From: VXPQ01 sp965232485
GTDB taxonomy: Bacteria > Bacteroidota > Rhodothermia > Rhodothermales > VXPQ01
Assembly (NCBI GenBank): GCA_965232485.1
Contig: OZ246975.1
Coordinates: forward strand, 2,604,001 to 2,668,000
Direction of reading: 5' to 3'
Length of the DNA: 64,000 nucleotides
Shown: positions 28,838 through 37,020 of the stretch, in pieces
Layout: each line of letters begins with the position of its first letter
How positions within the stretch are numbered: position 1 is the first letter of the stretch
Position numbers and translations under genes: made by a program
Notes under the pieces: model-generated
Databases searched by the model: none
What the model was told of the DNA's origin: nothing
What the model saw: the letters and a program-made list of their open reading frames with translations, nothing else

Positions 28838-29575
28838 TCAGATAGCCAATTTCTGGAACGCTGTTTTTTGCGGCGTTGCGGCGGCAAAGTCTTTCAGATA
28901 ATGGGGTTCGAAGGAAGCAATGTCTTCTACGTCGCCTTGTTCCAGTTTTGCGGCGGCAAGCTGCGCCACGGCGACGGCGGGCGGGGCAAGGCGTTCGTGG
29001 TCCGGAACCGCGACGTGCGTTGCGCGCCCATTCGATCCGGCTCCCCGTATCCATTGCGCGAGCGCTTGTGCATCTCCCACAATGTACAGACGGCCTTGCG
29101 CAGCGGCGCCCAGCCAGTCGGCGGCTTCCTCGACCCGGATCGCCGCCGTATCGCGCAGCGTTTCAAGCGCGTTGCCGGAAGCAACCCGGAACGCTGCGGC
29201 GTACGCCTCGTTCCGCCGGGCGTCGAACGCCGCTACAATGCAGTCGCCCGGCGCAGCCAGCGGAAGCGCAAGGTGCGCCCAGGCCAGCGGACCCGGTACG
29301 GAGACGAGTTTTGCGCCGACCGCTTCCGCCAGTCCCTTTGCCGTGGCCGCGCCAATGCGCAAGCCGGTGTACGATCCGGGACCGCTCGACACGGCGACCG
29401 CAGTCAAGTCCGAAGCCGCGACGTCGGCGAACCGCAGCGCGTCGGCGATCATCGGAACCAGCTGCGCGTCGTGCGCCCGTGGGCGACGCAGGGTCAGTTG
29501 GGCCGCGATGCGCCCGTTGCGCCACGCGGCGACGCTGCACGCATGGGTGGCTGTTTCGAGGGCAAGGATATTCAA
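28838..29575 (-). CDS. tsaB: tRNA t6A synthesis protein TsaB
   Basis: 245 residues. An ASKHA-fold partner of TsaD needed for N6-threonylcarbamoyl-adenosine at tRNA position 37. The start LNILALETATHACSVA, the block VSSGPGSYTGLRIGAATAKGL and the later DARRNEAYAAAF are diagnostic. No ATG is available in the right place: the reading frame upstream has none close by, so a TTG at 29575 is the most likely start codon. It is followed by accD after two bases. Confidence 0.9.
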   Translation of the reverse strand: MNILALETATHACSVAAWRNGRIAAQLTLRRPRAHDAQLVPMIADALRFADVAASDLTAVAVSSGPGSYTGLRIGAATAKGLAEAVGAKLVSVPGPLAWAHLALPLAAPGDCIVAAFDARRNEAYAAAFRVASGNALETLRDTAAIRVEEAADWLGAAAQGRLYIVGDAQALAQWIRGAGSNGRATHVAVPDHERLAPPAVAVAQLAAAKLEQGDVEDIASFEPHYLKDFAAATPQKTAFQKLAI

Positions 29576-29755
29576 CGAATTACCGCATGGATCATAACGC
29601 AGGGGAACGTATTTTAGACGAATGTGCGCCGTATGGGTTCTGAATCGGACGCGGCGGGTCCCGTGCGTCCTTTCGCCCTTGCCCTTGCGTTGCCTTCGAG
29701 GCGCGCGGGGGATGCGGCGGTTTGTTATTTTCCGGAGACGTTTATCGAAGCTCTT

Positions 29756-31852
29756 ATGAACGTATACGACGCCGATCATATCCGCAATGTGGCGCTGGTT
29801 GGACACCAGGGCAGCGGCAAAACGATGTTGGCCGAGGCCATGCTGCTTGCAAGCGGCGGCCTGCGCCGCATGGGCGGGATAGAAGCCCACAGCACGGTTT
29901 CCGATTTTCATCCCAGCGAGCACGAGCGACAGATGTCGATCTTCGCCTCGCTGCTTCACGCCGAATGGAAAGGGCACAAGATCAATGTGCTCGATACGCC
30001 GGGTTACCCCGATTTCGTGGGCGAGGTGATTTCTTCGCTGAAGGTGGCCGATACCGCTATCTTCGTGATGAATGCCGTCGAGGGCGTGCAGGTGGGAACG
30101 GAACTGGCGTGGAATTATGCGGAGGAGATCGGCAAGCCGTCCATGTTCGCAATCAATCACCTGGACAAGGGAGATGCGGATTTTCGGGCGCTCGTGACGC
30201 AAATGAAGGAGCGTTTTGGAAGCGGGGCAACCATGGTGCAACTTCCTGTCGGGGGCGGTGCGCGGGCGATCATCGACGTATTGCTCATGAAGCAGCTCGC
30301 GTTTCCGGAAGGCCAGACGGATCCAGTGGTTGGCGATATCGACGAAGCGTTCCGGGAGGAAGCCGAGGAACTGCATACGACGCTCATTGAGGATATTGCG
30401 GAGAACGACGAGGGGCTCATGGATCTGTATTTCGAGAAAGGCGAACTCAGCGAGGAAGAAATGCGGGCCGGTTTGCGCCAGGCTATGCTGCAACGCCAAC
30501 TCTTTCCCATTTTCGTAACGTCTGCGACCGAGGCGATAGGCGTTTCCCGCCTGATGAGTTTTATCGCCAATGTGTTGCCTTCTCCGGTGCAGAGCGATTC
30601 CGGCGAATCCGTGCAAGCCGATCCGTCCGGGCCGCCCGCCGCGCTTATCTACAAGACGATGGCCGAGCAGCACGTGGGCGACTATTCGTTCCTGCGCGTG
30701 TATTCGGGCACGCTTTCCCAGGGGATGGATCTGGAAAATGCGCAGACCGGGACCACCGAACGGCTTGGGCAACTCTTCGCCATCAACGGGCGCGAACGGG
30801 ACCCGGCGGCCAAAATGGTTGCCGGGGACCTTGGCGCCGTGGTGAAACTCAAGAATTCGCACACGAACGACACGTTGCGGTCAAGGGGGTCAAACGTGGC
30901 GATCGAACCGATCGCGTTCCCCGAACCCCGTTACCGGGCGGCGATCAGTCCGGAAAACGAGGGCGAGGAAGACCGTCTTGCCCAGGGCATTCATCAGTTG
31001 CGCGAAGAAGATCCGTCGCTGATTGTGGTGCACGACCCCCACTTGCGGCAGATAACGCTGGGAGGGCAGGGCGAAATGCATTTGCAGGTCGCAAAATACC
31101 GCTTGGCGAACCGGTTCAATGTGGGCATCCTGTTTTCCAGGCCCCGCGTGGCGTACCGGGAAACGATCACCCGGCAGGCCCGGTCCAGTTACCGACACAA
31201 GAAACAGACGGGCGGCGCCGGGCAGTTCGCGGATATTTCCATCCTGGTCGAGCCGTTCGACGGGGATTTTCAGCCGCCTCCGGATATTTCCGTCCGGGGC
31301 CAGGCCGAGGTCACGACAGACTGGGGGTCGAAGATTCACTTTATCGACGCCATCGTCGGCGGGGTTATCGATATGCGGCGCTTCTTCGGCGCGATCCAGA
31401 AGGGGGTGCTCGAAGCCACGCAGGACGGTCCTATCGCCCGGTATCCGGTGGGACACTGCCGGGTCGTCGTATACGATGGGGGGATGCATCCGGTCGATTC
31501 CAACGATGCGGCTTTCAAGACGGCGGGGCGGATGTGTTTCCGCGATGCGTTCCGGTCTGCTTCGCCAGTCATTCTCGAGCCGATCTACAATGTGACGATT
31601 ACCGTGCCCGAAAGCTTCGTGGGCGAGGTGATGGGGGACATGAACACCCGCCGGGGCCGCATACAGGGCATTGAGGCGGAAGGCGTGTTCCAGAAGATTC
31701 TCGTGCAGGTTCCCGAGGCGGAATTGTACCGCTATTCCACTTCGCTCCGGTCCATGACGCAGGGACGCGGGATTCACCATGCCGCGTTCAGCCACTACGA
31801 GGCAATGCCCCGTCACGTGCAGGACGAGGTGACGAAGGCGGCGGAGGGGTAG
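29756..31852 (+). CDS. Elongation factor G-like GTPase (second EF-G)
   Basis: 698 residues, the length of EF-G. The G1 motif is GHQGSGKT near the N-terminus, followed by DTPGYPDF (G3) and NHLDKGDADF (G4). Domains II-V follow in order, with GEMHLQ and YRHKKQTGGAGQFAD in domains III-IV and RRGRIQG in domain V. Canonical EF-G has NKMD in G4, so NHLD marks this as the divergent EF-G-like branch, probably not the housekeeping translocase. The last 187 bases (31668-31854) are duplicated at 33317-33503, flanking a restriction-modification cassette. The gene itself is intact. Confidence 0.88.
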   Translation: MNVYDADHIRNVALVGHQGSGKTMLAEAMLLASGGLRRMGGIEAHSTVSDFHPSEHERQMSIFASLLHAEWKGHKINVLDTPGYPDFVGEVISSLKVADTAIFVMNAVEGVQVGTELAWNYAEEIGKPSMFAINHLDKGDADFRALVTQMKERFGSGATMVQLPVGGGARAIIDVLLMKQLAFPEGQTDPVVGDIDEAFREEAEELHTTLIEDIAENDEGLMDLYFEKGELSEEEMRAGLRQAMLQRQLFPIFVTSATEAIGVSRLMSFIANVLPSPVQSDSGESVQADPSGPPAALIYKTMAEQHVGDYSFLRVYSGTLSQGMDLENAQTGTTERLGQLFAINGRERDPAAKMVAGDLGAVVKLKNSHTNDTLRSRGSNVAIEPIAFPEPRYRAAISPENEGEEDRLAQGIHQLREEDPSLIVVHDPHLRQITLGGQGEMHLQVAKYRLANRFNVGILFSRPRVAYRETITRQARSSYRHKKQTGGAGQFADISILVEPFDGDFQPPPDISVRGQAEVTTDWGSKIHFIDAIVGGVIDMRRFFGAIQKGVLEATQDGPIARYPVGHCRVVVYDGGMHPVDSNDAAFKTAGRMCFRDAFRSASPVILEPIYNVTITVPESFVGEVMGDMNTRRGRIQGIEAEGVFQKILVQVPEAELYRYSTSLRSMTQGRGIHHAAFSHYEAMPRHVQDEVTKAAEG

Positions 31853-31854
31853 GG
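31668..31854 (+). repeat. Direct repeat, left copy (end of EF-G-like gene)
   Basis: 187 bases identical to 33317-33503 except for one base (C at 31677, T at 33326). It includes the stop codon and two further bases. The spacing between copies is 1649 bases, and the intervening DNA is the EcoRV-like cassette. Confidence 0.95.
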
Positions 31855-31856
31855 CG

Positions 31857-32345
31857 ATGCTCTCGAAAGAAAAATTTGAAGGCGCCTTGCGCGAATTGGC
31901 GGATGTACTCACGTGTTATGTGAGCACGGAGGATGGTCAGTGGACGATCAAGGGATTTATAGATGTGTTCAGGAATGTGTATACCATTTCTAATGTAAAC
32001 ACCGAAATCGCCATTCATACCATTGACGCTCTTCATTCAATCACGTCAGTTATTTCAAGTATTCAATTTTTTGTGGCTGAAAAGTGGAGGATAGCAGGAG
32101 ATAGAGGGGGTTCAGGAAACACCGCAAATATTGGTAGCATCCAACGCATCGAAGATATCCTGTCGGGGAATGGTATGTTTGCTAAACTTGGCGAGGAATG
32201 GTTCGATGATTATTGGATGAACTATGATAAAATTAGCTTCAAAACGGAATCTGGAAAAACAAAAACCATAAAATCTCTTGAGGATTTCGTCAAGTTTCGA
32301 GGTGGAGATACATCACTAATCATTCGAAGGAATAATAAGAGATGA
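31857..32345 (+). CDS. EcoRV-like restriction endonuclease with catalytic core deleted
   Basis: 162 residues; EcoRV has about 245. The C-terminal half has KWRIAGDRGGSGNTANIGS (77-94), NGMF and DDYWMNYDKIS. In recalled EcoRV sequence the same order is KWVIAGDLAGSGNTTNIGS, KGIF and LDYWRNYERTS, and this covers the minor-contact recognition loop. The N-terminal 50 residues also look EcoRV-like. The block in between, with the catalytic PD and DIK residues (D74, D90, K92 in EcoRV), is absent. The reading frame is kept, so a short protein may be made, but cleavage is not expected. The start is four bases after the EF-G-like stop and the end overlaps the methyltransferase start. Confidence 0.8.
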   Translation: MLSKEKFEGALRELADVLTCYVSTEDGQWTIKGFIDVFRNVYTISNVNTEIAIHTIDALHSITSVISSIQFFVAEKWRIAGDRGGSGNTANIGSIQRIEDILSGNGMFAKLGEEWFDDYWMNYDKISFKTESGKTKTIKSLEDFVKFRGGDTSLIIRRNNKR

Positions 32346-33274
32346 GTACTTTCTCCCGAACCATAGTGCCCCCCATCAAATGCCAAGGAATAAAAACCAA
32401 GCTGGTATCGTGGATTCGGGCAGTTATCCCCCCTGATTTTGCGGGGAGATGGGTGGAACCATTCATGGGTTCGGGAGTCGTTGCATTCAATATTCGCCCC
32501 AAGAAGGCGCTTCTGGCCGATTCCAATCCTCATCTAATCAATTTTTATAAGGCTATTGCCACTGAGAAAATTACACCGATCTCTGCCCGATCATTTCTGG
32601 CCAAAGAAGGCGATGAGCTTTTACGTTCCGGGGGAGATCATTATTATTTAATCCGTGAAAGATTTAATCGATATGCTGATCCGCTTGACTTTCTCTTTCT
32701 GAACAGATCATGTTTCAATGGATTGATGCGTTTCAATAAAAGCGGCGGCTTCAATGTTCCGTTTTGTCGTAAACCACATCGATTTGCTCCTGCGTACATC
32801 ACTAAGATTTGTAATCAAATAAAGAATATATCGAACATCATAAATCTTGGAAATTATGAATTTTATTGTCAGGACTTTTCTACCACGATCAGTAATGCGA
32901 ATGAAGAAGATGTGATTTATTGCGACCCCCCTTATATTGGTCGCCATGCCGATTATTTTAATAATTGGGATGAAAATAATGAACATGCATTGGCGAAGCT
33001 GCTTTCGCTCACGTCATACAGATTTATTTTATCTACATGGCATAGTAATGCTTATCGAGAGAACCCCTTTATAGATATTTTGTGGTCTAAATTTTACATG
33101 CTCACGCGGGATCATTTCTATCATGTTGGCGCGAGCGAAGCGAATAGAAACCCAATGACGGAGGCATTGATTACCAATTTTGAACCGTTGCTGTATGAGA
33201 TTCCTTCGGACGTTGCTGAACAAATAATTCTTCTTGAACCAAGGGTGGCTTATACCCGGAATCCTGGTGCTTGA
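32342..33274 (+). CDS. EcoRV-type adenine DNA methyltransferase (D12 class)
   Basis: 310 residues. PPIKCQGIKTKLV and WVEPFMGSGVVAFN near the N-terminus (FMGSG at 41-45 binds SAM) and CDPPYIGRHADYFNNW (DPPY at 195-198, catalytic) match the recalled sequence of M.EcoRV closely. FLFLNRSCFNG and HFYHVGASE are further shared blocks. D12-class alpha methyltransferases make N6-methyladenine; the EcoRV target would be GATATC. The gene appears intact, is AT-rich, and overlaps the endonuclease stop (ATGA). GATATC sites occur in this window, for example at 20857, so methylation can be tested. Confidence 0.92.
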   Translation: MSTFSRTIVPPIKCQGIKTKLVSWIRAVIPPDFAGRWVEPFMGSGVVAFNIRPKKALLADSNPHLINFYKAIATEKITPISARSFLAKEGDELLRSGGDHYYLIRERFNRYADPLDFLFLNRSCFNGLMRFNKSGGFNVPFCRKPHRFAPAYITKICNQIKNISNIINLGNYEFYCQDFSTTISNANEEDVIYCDPPYIGRHADYFNNWDENNEHALAKLLSLTSYRFILSTWHSNAYRENPFIDILWSKFYMLTRDHFYHVGASEANRNPMTEALITNFEPLLYEIPSDVAEQIILLEPRVAYTRNPGA

Positions 33275-33316
33275 CCTGCGGTTCTTTGTCTGGCTTGTCG
33301 AAGGTTCCGGACAATA

Positions 33317-33503
33317 GCATTGAGGTGGAAGGCGTGTTCCAGAAGATTCTCGTGCAGGTTCCCGAGGCGGAATTGTACCGCTATTCCACTTCGCTCCGGT
33401 CCATGACGCAGGGACGCGGGATTCACCATGCCGCGTTCAGCCACTACGAGGCAATGCCCCGTCACGTGCAGGACGAGGTGACGAAGGCGGCGGAGGGGTA
33501 GGG
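33317..33503 (+). pseudogene. Right copy of the EF-G-like gene end (target duplication)
   Basis: This 187-base fragment repeats 31668-31854 with one mismatch (33326). It carries the last 61 codons or so of the EF-G-like gene with its stop codon and cannot encode a working protein alone. It probably marks where the original gene ended before insertion; its old downstream region (33504 onward) follows. Confidence 0.9.
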
Positions 33504-33519
33504 ATTTCAGGGCAGAACG

Positions 33520-33548
33520 CTTGCGCTTTTGCGCAGGCCTTGATTTTT
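33520..33548 (+). terminator. Possible terminator of the EF-G-like gene, displaced by insertion
   Basis: CTTGCGC pairs imperfectly with GCGCAGG around TTTT, and is followed by CCTTGATTTTT. Weak stem, fair T run. It lies just past the right direct-repeat copy, so it would originally have followed the EF-G-like stop. Confidence 0.3.
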
Positions 33549-33594
33549 CGCCTGACCGGGTTGGACGAGGCCGTATTCAAGCGGACGGAAAACA

Positions 33595-33654
33595 GGACAT
33601 TATTCGGGACATTCTGCGGGACACTCTTCCAGACATAAAAAAGGACATTTCAGG
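33595..33654 (+). repeat. Five 12-bp periodic GGACAT repeats
   Basis: GGACAT or a one-base variant occurs at 33595, 33607, 33619, 33631 and 33643, exactly 12 bases apart. The intervening bases are not conserved. It lies about 200 bases before the Fic gene start. If translated in the Fic frame it would read as a 4-residue DI-rich repeat, but no start is convincing there. Confidence 0.7.
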
Positions 33655-33704
33655 TATAATAAATCTTGCATCCCGGTTGATCCGGGTTTATATTGCGCCC
33701 TGCA

Positions 33705-33753
33705 GGCGCGAACGCGACGTGCTGAGCGAAGGGGTTTCGATCAGATTGCCCTT
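33705..33753 (-). repeat. Partial copy of the intergenic repeat family
   Basis: On the minus strand the stretch reads AATCTGATCGAAACCCCTTC then GCTCAGCACGTCGCGTTCGC, the same terminal module as at 26354 and 37009 with several changes. With the 12-bp repeats it fills much of the 353-base gap before the Fic gene. Confidence 0.6.
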
Positions 33754-33856
33754 CAGTCCGCGCCGCATTCTTTCCTGCCCGCCGCTGAGGCGATTGGCCT
33801 CTTTCGGATTTCCTGCCCGGCGGGACCGTCATAGCGCATATACAGGACCACATCCC

Positions 33857-35110
33857 ATGACCACCTGCCGCAAATACGAACGGACGCATCCCTGGATCGC
33901 GTTCCAGCTGGATTTGGGCAAAGCGCCGCCCCGTTTATGGACATTGCTTGGACAGGCTGTGACCTTTTGCAGACAGGCGTCTCAAGCGGCTCTGCCCCCT
34001 GATATCGCCAAAACGTTCAAGACGCTGTATCTCAGCAAGGGAGTCCGGGCCACGACAGCTATCGAGGGGAACACGCTGACCGAAGAACAGGTGCAGGCCC
34101 AGATCGAAGGGAAGCTGGACCTTCCTCCATCGCAGGAATATCTGCAACAGGAAGTGGCGAATATCTTGCGCGCCTGCGAGATTATCGAGTCGGCCATGGA
34201 CGCGGATAATCCACCCCGACTGAGTGTGGATCTGATTCGGGAATACAATGGGTGGATTCTTGAAGGGCTTGGGGAGCACCTTGCCGAAGGCGTGGTTCCT
34301 GGCGAGATTCGCACCCATTCGGTGGGCGTAGGCAGTTACAGGGCCGCGCCTCCGGAAGATTGCGATTATTTGCTGGAGCGTCTTTGCGAGTGGCTGGAAG
34401 AGAAAACCGAGATTCCGTTTTTTGCAGAAGAAGACGATCGCCGGGTCGCGGTCGGGATTCTGCATGCCATTCTTGTCCACTTGTACATCGCCTGGATTCA
34501 TCCCTTTGGCGATGGCAACGGGCGCACGGCGCGGCTTCTGGAGTTTATGGCGCAGGCGCGCGCGGGCGTTCCGTTTCCTTCGGCGCACCTGCTCAGCGAC
34601 CATTACAATATGACGCGGACCCAATACTATCGGGAACTGGACCGGTCAAGTCAGATCCATGACGGCAAGGGGGACGCTTTCGGATTCCTGCAATATGCCT
34701 TGCAGGGGTTTGTAGACGGATTACAGGAGCAGTGCGAAAAAATTCAGGGGCGTCAACTTGCAATAGTATGGGAGCGCTTCATCCATAGCGTATTTGCGAA
34801 GAAGAAGCGTTCCAGCGCCATGCAACGTCGCCGGGAACTGGCGCTGGAACTTGGTCGCGCCGCCGACTCCGTCGCCAAGACGGGAATACCTTTCTTAACG
34901 CCCTCTTTGGCGCGCGGCTACGCCAACAAGACGTCCAAGACCCTGACGCGGGACTTGAACTGGCTGGCGCAGAAGCGCCTGATCGTGCGAGAAGGTCGAA
35001 CATATCGAGCGAACATGGGGCTCATGTGGGCATTTGTACCGCATTTGAAAGCGGATCGCTTTGTTTCGTTGCTGTTCTCTGCACGCGAAAGCAGGGACGA
35101 ATGCGAATAA
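33857..35110 (+). CDS. Fic-domain protein, self-inhibited type
   Basis: 417 residues from the ATG at 33857. The catalytic motif HPFGDGNGRTAR starts at His215. Fic enzymes move AMP or another nucleotide phosphate onto a target protein. An N-terminal TTAIEGN (66-72) fits the inhibitory (S/T)xxxE(G/N) motif of class II Fic proteins, where the Glu blocks the ATP site. A Fic N-terminal domain precedes this and a helix-turn-helix-like region (about 350-390, TSKTLTRDLNWLAQKRLI) is at the end. A longer in-frame extension upstream is not used because it covers repeat DNA. Transcribed alone; followed by a repeat element. Confidence 0.88.
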   Translation: MTTCRKYERTHPWIAFQLDLGKAPPRLWTLLGQAVTFCRQASQAALPPDIAKTFKTLYLSKGVRATTAIEGNTLTEEQVQAQIEGKLDLPPSQEYLQQEVANILRACEIIESAMDADNPPRLSVDLIREYNGWILEGLGEHLAEGVVPGEIRTHSVGVGSYRAAPPEDCDYLLERLCEWLEEKTEIPFFAEEDDRRVAVGILHAILVHLYIAWIHPFGDGNGRTARLLEFMAQARAGVPFPSAHLLSDHYNMTRTQYYRELDRSSQIHDGKGDAFGFLQYALQGFVDGLQEQCEKIQGRQLAIVWERFIHSVFAKKKRSSAMQRRRELALELGRAADSVAKTGIPFLTPSLARGYANKTSKTLTRDLNWLAQKRLIVREGRTYRANMGLMWAFVPHLKADRFVSLLFSARESRDECE

Positions 35111-35127
35111 AATCCGCGCCTTATGTA

Positions 35128-35394
35128 TTTAGGAAGCTCTGATTAACTCCACTTTGATCAGCGCTTCACTTTCACGCGTAAAAAACGACATGATGGCGTT
35201 TTTTGAAATCAGCGAAACACACGGCGGATTCGGGTTGTCGCGGTCGTGAAACGCCCTTCGGGAGGCTGACAGGCGTGCGCTGGCTGTGTCATTCCTCATT
35301 ACGCGGAGCCGCCACACTACCTGCTTCGTCATTCCTTGCCAGCGCACGCCTGTCAGCCTCTGAATCTTTGCGGACTTAATCAGAGCTTCCTTTA
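35128..35394. mobile_element. MITE-like element, second full copy, with TTTA duplication
   Basis: The element occupies 35132-35390 (259 bp) in the opposite orientation to the copy at 2244-2498. Ends are GGAAGCTCTGATTAA and its exact inverse. TTTA at 35128-35131 and 35391-35394 is the apparent target duplication. Internal hairpin arms are at 35262-35283 and 35339-35360. Relative to the first copy, one arm has GCGT for GCGC and the other has the matching GCAC, so the pairing is preserved. Confidence 0.8.
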
Positions 35395-35427
35395 TTGCAT
35401 AAGAACCATTTTTCGGACAAACGACGT

Positions 35428-35574
35428 ATGAGCAGGCGGCGCAAATACGGCGATCGCCCGACAACGCGGAGGGAATCCCGTCTTGATTCGGAGGCGCAGC
35501 GGACGATGGACACGGAGGGCTTGGGCCAGGAGAAACTCCGGCGGCGGGAAGAGGAACACGCGGCGCGACGGTAG
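35428..35574 (+). CDS. Possible 48-residue highly charged protein
   Basis: An open frame starting MSRRRKYGDRPTTRR and ending EEEHAARR, rich in Arg and Glu, with a good position: the stop is 12 bases before the exonuclease I start. No family is recognised. It may be a real leader gene or chance in high-GC DNA. Confidence 0.25.
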   Translation: MSRRRKYGDRPTTRRESRLDSEAQRTMDTEGLGQEKLRRREEEHAARR

Positions 35575-35586
35575 CGGAAACAGGAA

Positions 35587-37020
35587 ATGTCGTTTCTCTG
35601 GTACGATTACGAAACATCCGGCGACAGGCCGAGGAAGCATCGTCCGGTGCAATTTGCGGGCGTGCGGACCGATGAGGATCTGCAGGTTACGGGCGATCCG
35701 GTCATGTGTTATTGCCGCCCCGCCCCGGACCAATTGCCGCAGCCCGAGGCGTCTCTGGTGCATGGCCTCGCGCCGTCGTATCTAGAAGAGCATGGCCTTT
35801 CCGAAGCGGAGTTCGCCCACCGGATTCACCGGGAGCTTGCGCGGCCCGGCACCTGTTCGGTGGGGTACAATGCGATCCGGTTCGATCACGAGCATACCCG
35901 CTTCCTGTTCTACCGGAATCTGCTCGATCCGTATGCATGGCACTGGCGCGACGGCAATACGCGCTGGGATCTCATTGACCTGTTCCGCGCCGCGTATGCG
36001 CTGCGTCCGGAAGGGATTGCGTGGCCGATGCGAGAGGACGGGAAGCCGTCGTTTCGTCTTCAGCATCTCGCCAGGGAGAACGGGGTCGGCGGGCACGGAG
36101 CGGCCCACGAGGCGCTCGCCGACGTGATGACCACCATCGATATGGCCCGCCTCGTTCGCGCCCGACAGCCGAAATTGTTCGAATGGTCCCTGCGCATGCG
36201 GCGCAAAAACGAGGCAGCCGCCGTCATGCAGGACCGGTTCGTATGGGTGGCGTCGCTGTTTCAGCGCAGGGGATGCGCCGCGCCGGTCGTTCGCCTTGCG
36301 AATCAGTCGGAGAATCCGAACGCTGCGATCGCGTTCGATATGTCGCAGGATCCGTCCGAATTCATCGGTCTTTCCGTCGATGCGTTGCACGAGCGGATAT
36401 TCAGCCCCGGCAGTCGTTCGCCGATCTTTGTCGTGAAGACGAACCAGTGCCCGTTCGTGGCCCCGTTCAGCGTGCTGACAGAGGAGGTCATGGACCGATT
36501 GGGCCTCGATGCGGACGCCCTGAAGAAACATGAGCGTTTGCTCCGGGACGATGCGTTGCTGGGGCAAAGGGTGCGGGCGGCGTATGCGCGGCCTCCGGGA
36601 GAGGCTCCCGAGCGCGCCCGGGAGGCGCCGGATGCGGACGAAGCCCTGTACGCGGGATTCATACCGGATCAGGACCGGGATACCCTAAGGCGTTTGCTGG
36701 ACAAGGACCGCACCCTTGCCGCCGCCGGCGACGTCGAATTTGAGGATTGGCGTCTCAAAGAACTCGTATTCCGGTACCGCGCCCGAAATTTCTTTGACGA
36801 CCTCGGGGCTGCGGAACAGGATCGCTGGCGCGCCCATTGCCGGGCCCGCCATCTGACGCCCGGCGAAGACGGCCGCTCGGCGCTGGACGCCTATTATGCA
36901 TGCATTGACGACCTGCGCAGAAAGCATGCCGACGCCCGCGACAAGGTGGCGTTGCTCGACGATCTGGAAGGCTACGGGCGCCGACTGGCGGACTGGCTGG
37001 ACAACCAGGGAATATTCTGA
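35587..37020 (+). CDS. sbcB: Exodeoxyribonuclease I (DEDDh)
   Basis: 477 residues, the length of E. coli ExoI. It digests single-stranded DNA from the 3' end in repair and recombination. WYDYETSG at the start gives the DxE motif; GYNAIRFDHEHTRFLFYRN provides the second Asp block; HGAAHEALADV carries the catalytic His and final Asp. The C-terminal part covers the SH3-like and helical extension found in ExoI. The last codons and stop lie inside a repeat-family copy that begins at about 37009. Confidence 0.9.
   Translation: MSFLWYDYETSGDRPRKHRPVQFAGVRTDEDLQVTGDPVMCYCRPAPDQLPQPEASLVHGLAPSYLEEHGLSEAEFAHRIHRELARPGTCSVGYNAIRFDHEHTRFLFYRNLLDPYAWHWRDGNTRWDLIDLFRAAYALRPEGIAWPMREDGKPSFRLQHLARENGVGGHGAAHEALADVMTTIDMARLVRARQPKLFEWSLRMRRKNEAAAVMQDRFVWVASLFQRRGCAAPVVRLANQSENPNAAIAFDMSQDPSEFIGLSVDALHERIFSPGSRSPIFVVKTNQCPFVAPFSVLTEEVMDRLGLDADALKKHERLLRDDALLGQRVRAAYARPPGEAPERAREAPDADEALYAGFIPDQDRDTLRRLLDKDRTLAAAGDVEFEDWRLKELVFRYRARNFFDDLGAAEQDRWRAHCRARHLTPGEDGRSALDAYYACIDDLRRKHADARDKVALLDDLEGYGRRLADWLDNQGIF

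Larger units (their letters stand above)
31855..33503 (+). mobile_element. EcoRV-type restriction-modification cassette with long target duplication
   Basis: About 1.46 kb of AT-rich DNA (31855-33316) with two overlapping genes lies between two 187-bp copies of the end of the EF-G-like gene; the right copy (33317-33503) is included here. The intact host gene ends at the left copy. This is the layout known from restriction-modification units inserted with a long target duplication, described for Helicobacter and others. There is no transposase or integrase. Near-perfect repeat identity implies a recent insertion. Confidence 0.8.

Noticed and set aside
29576..30862. Long N-terminal extension of TsaB
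   Set aside because: It lies antisense to the EF-G-like gene and has no TsaB-like sequence; the TTG at 29575 matches family start and length.
33521..33856. N-terminal extension of the Fic protein in the same frame
   Set aside because: It lies over repeat-family DNA and the 12-bp array and lacks domain-like sequence; the ATG at 33857 fits the family length.
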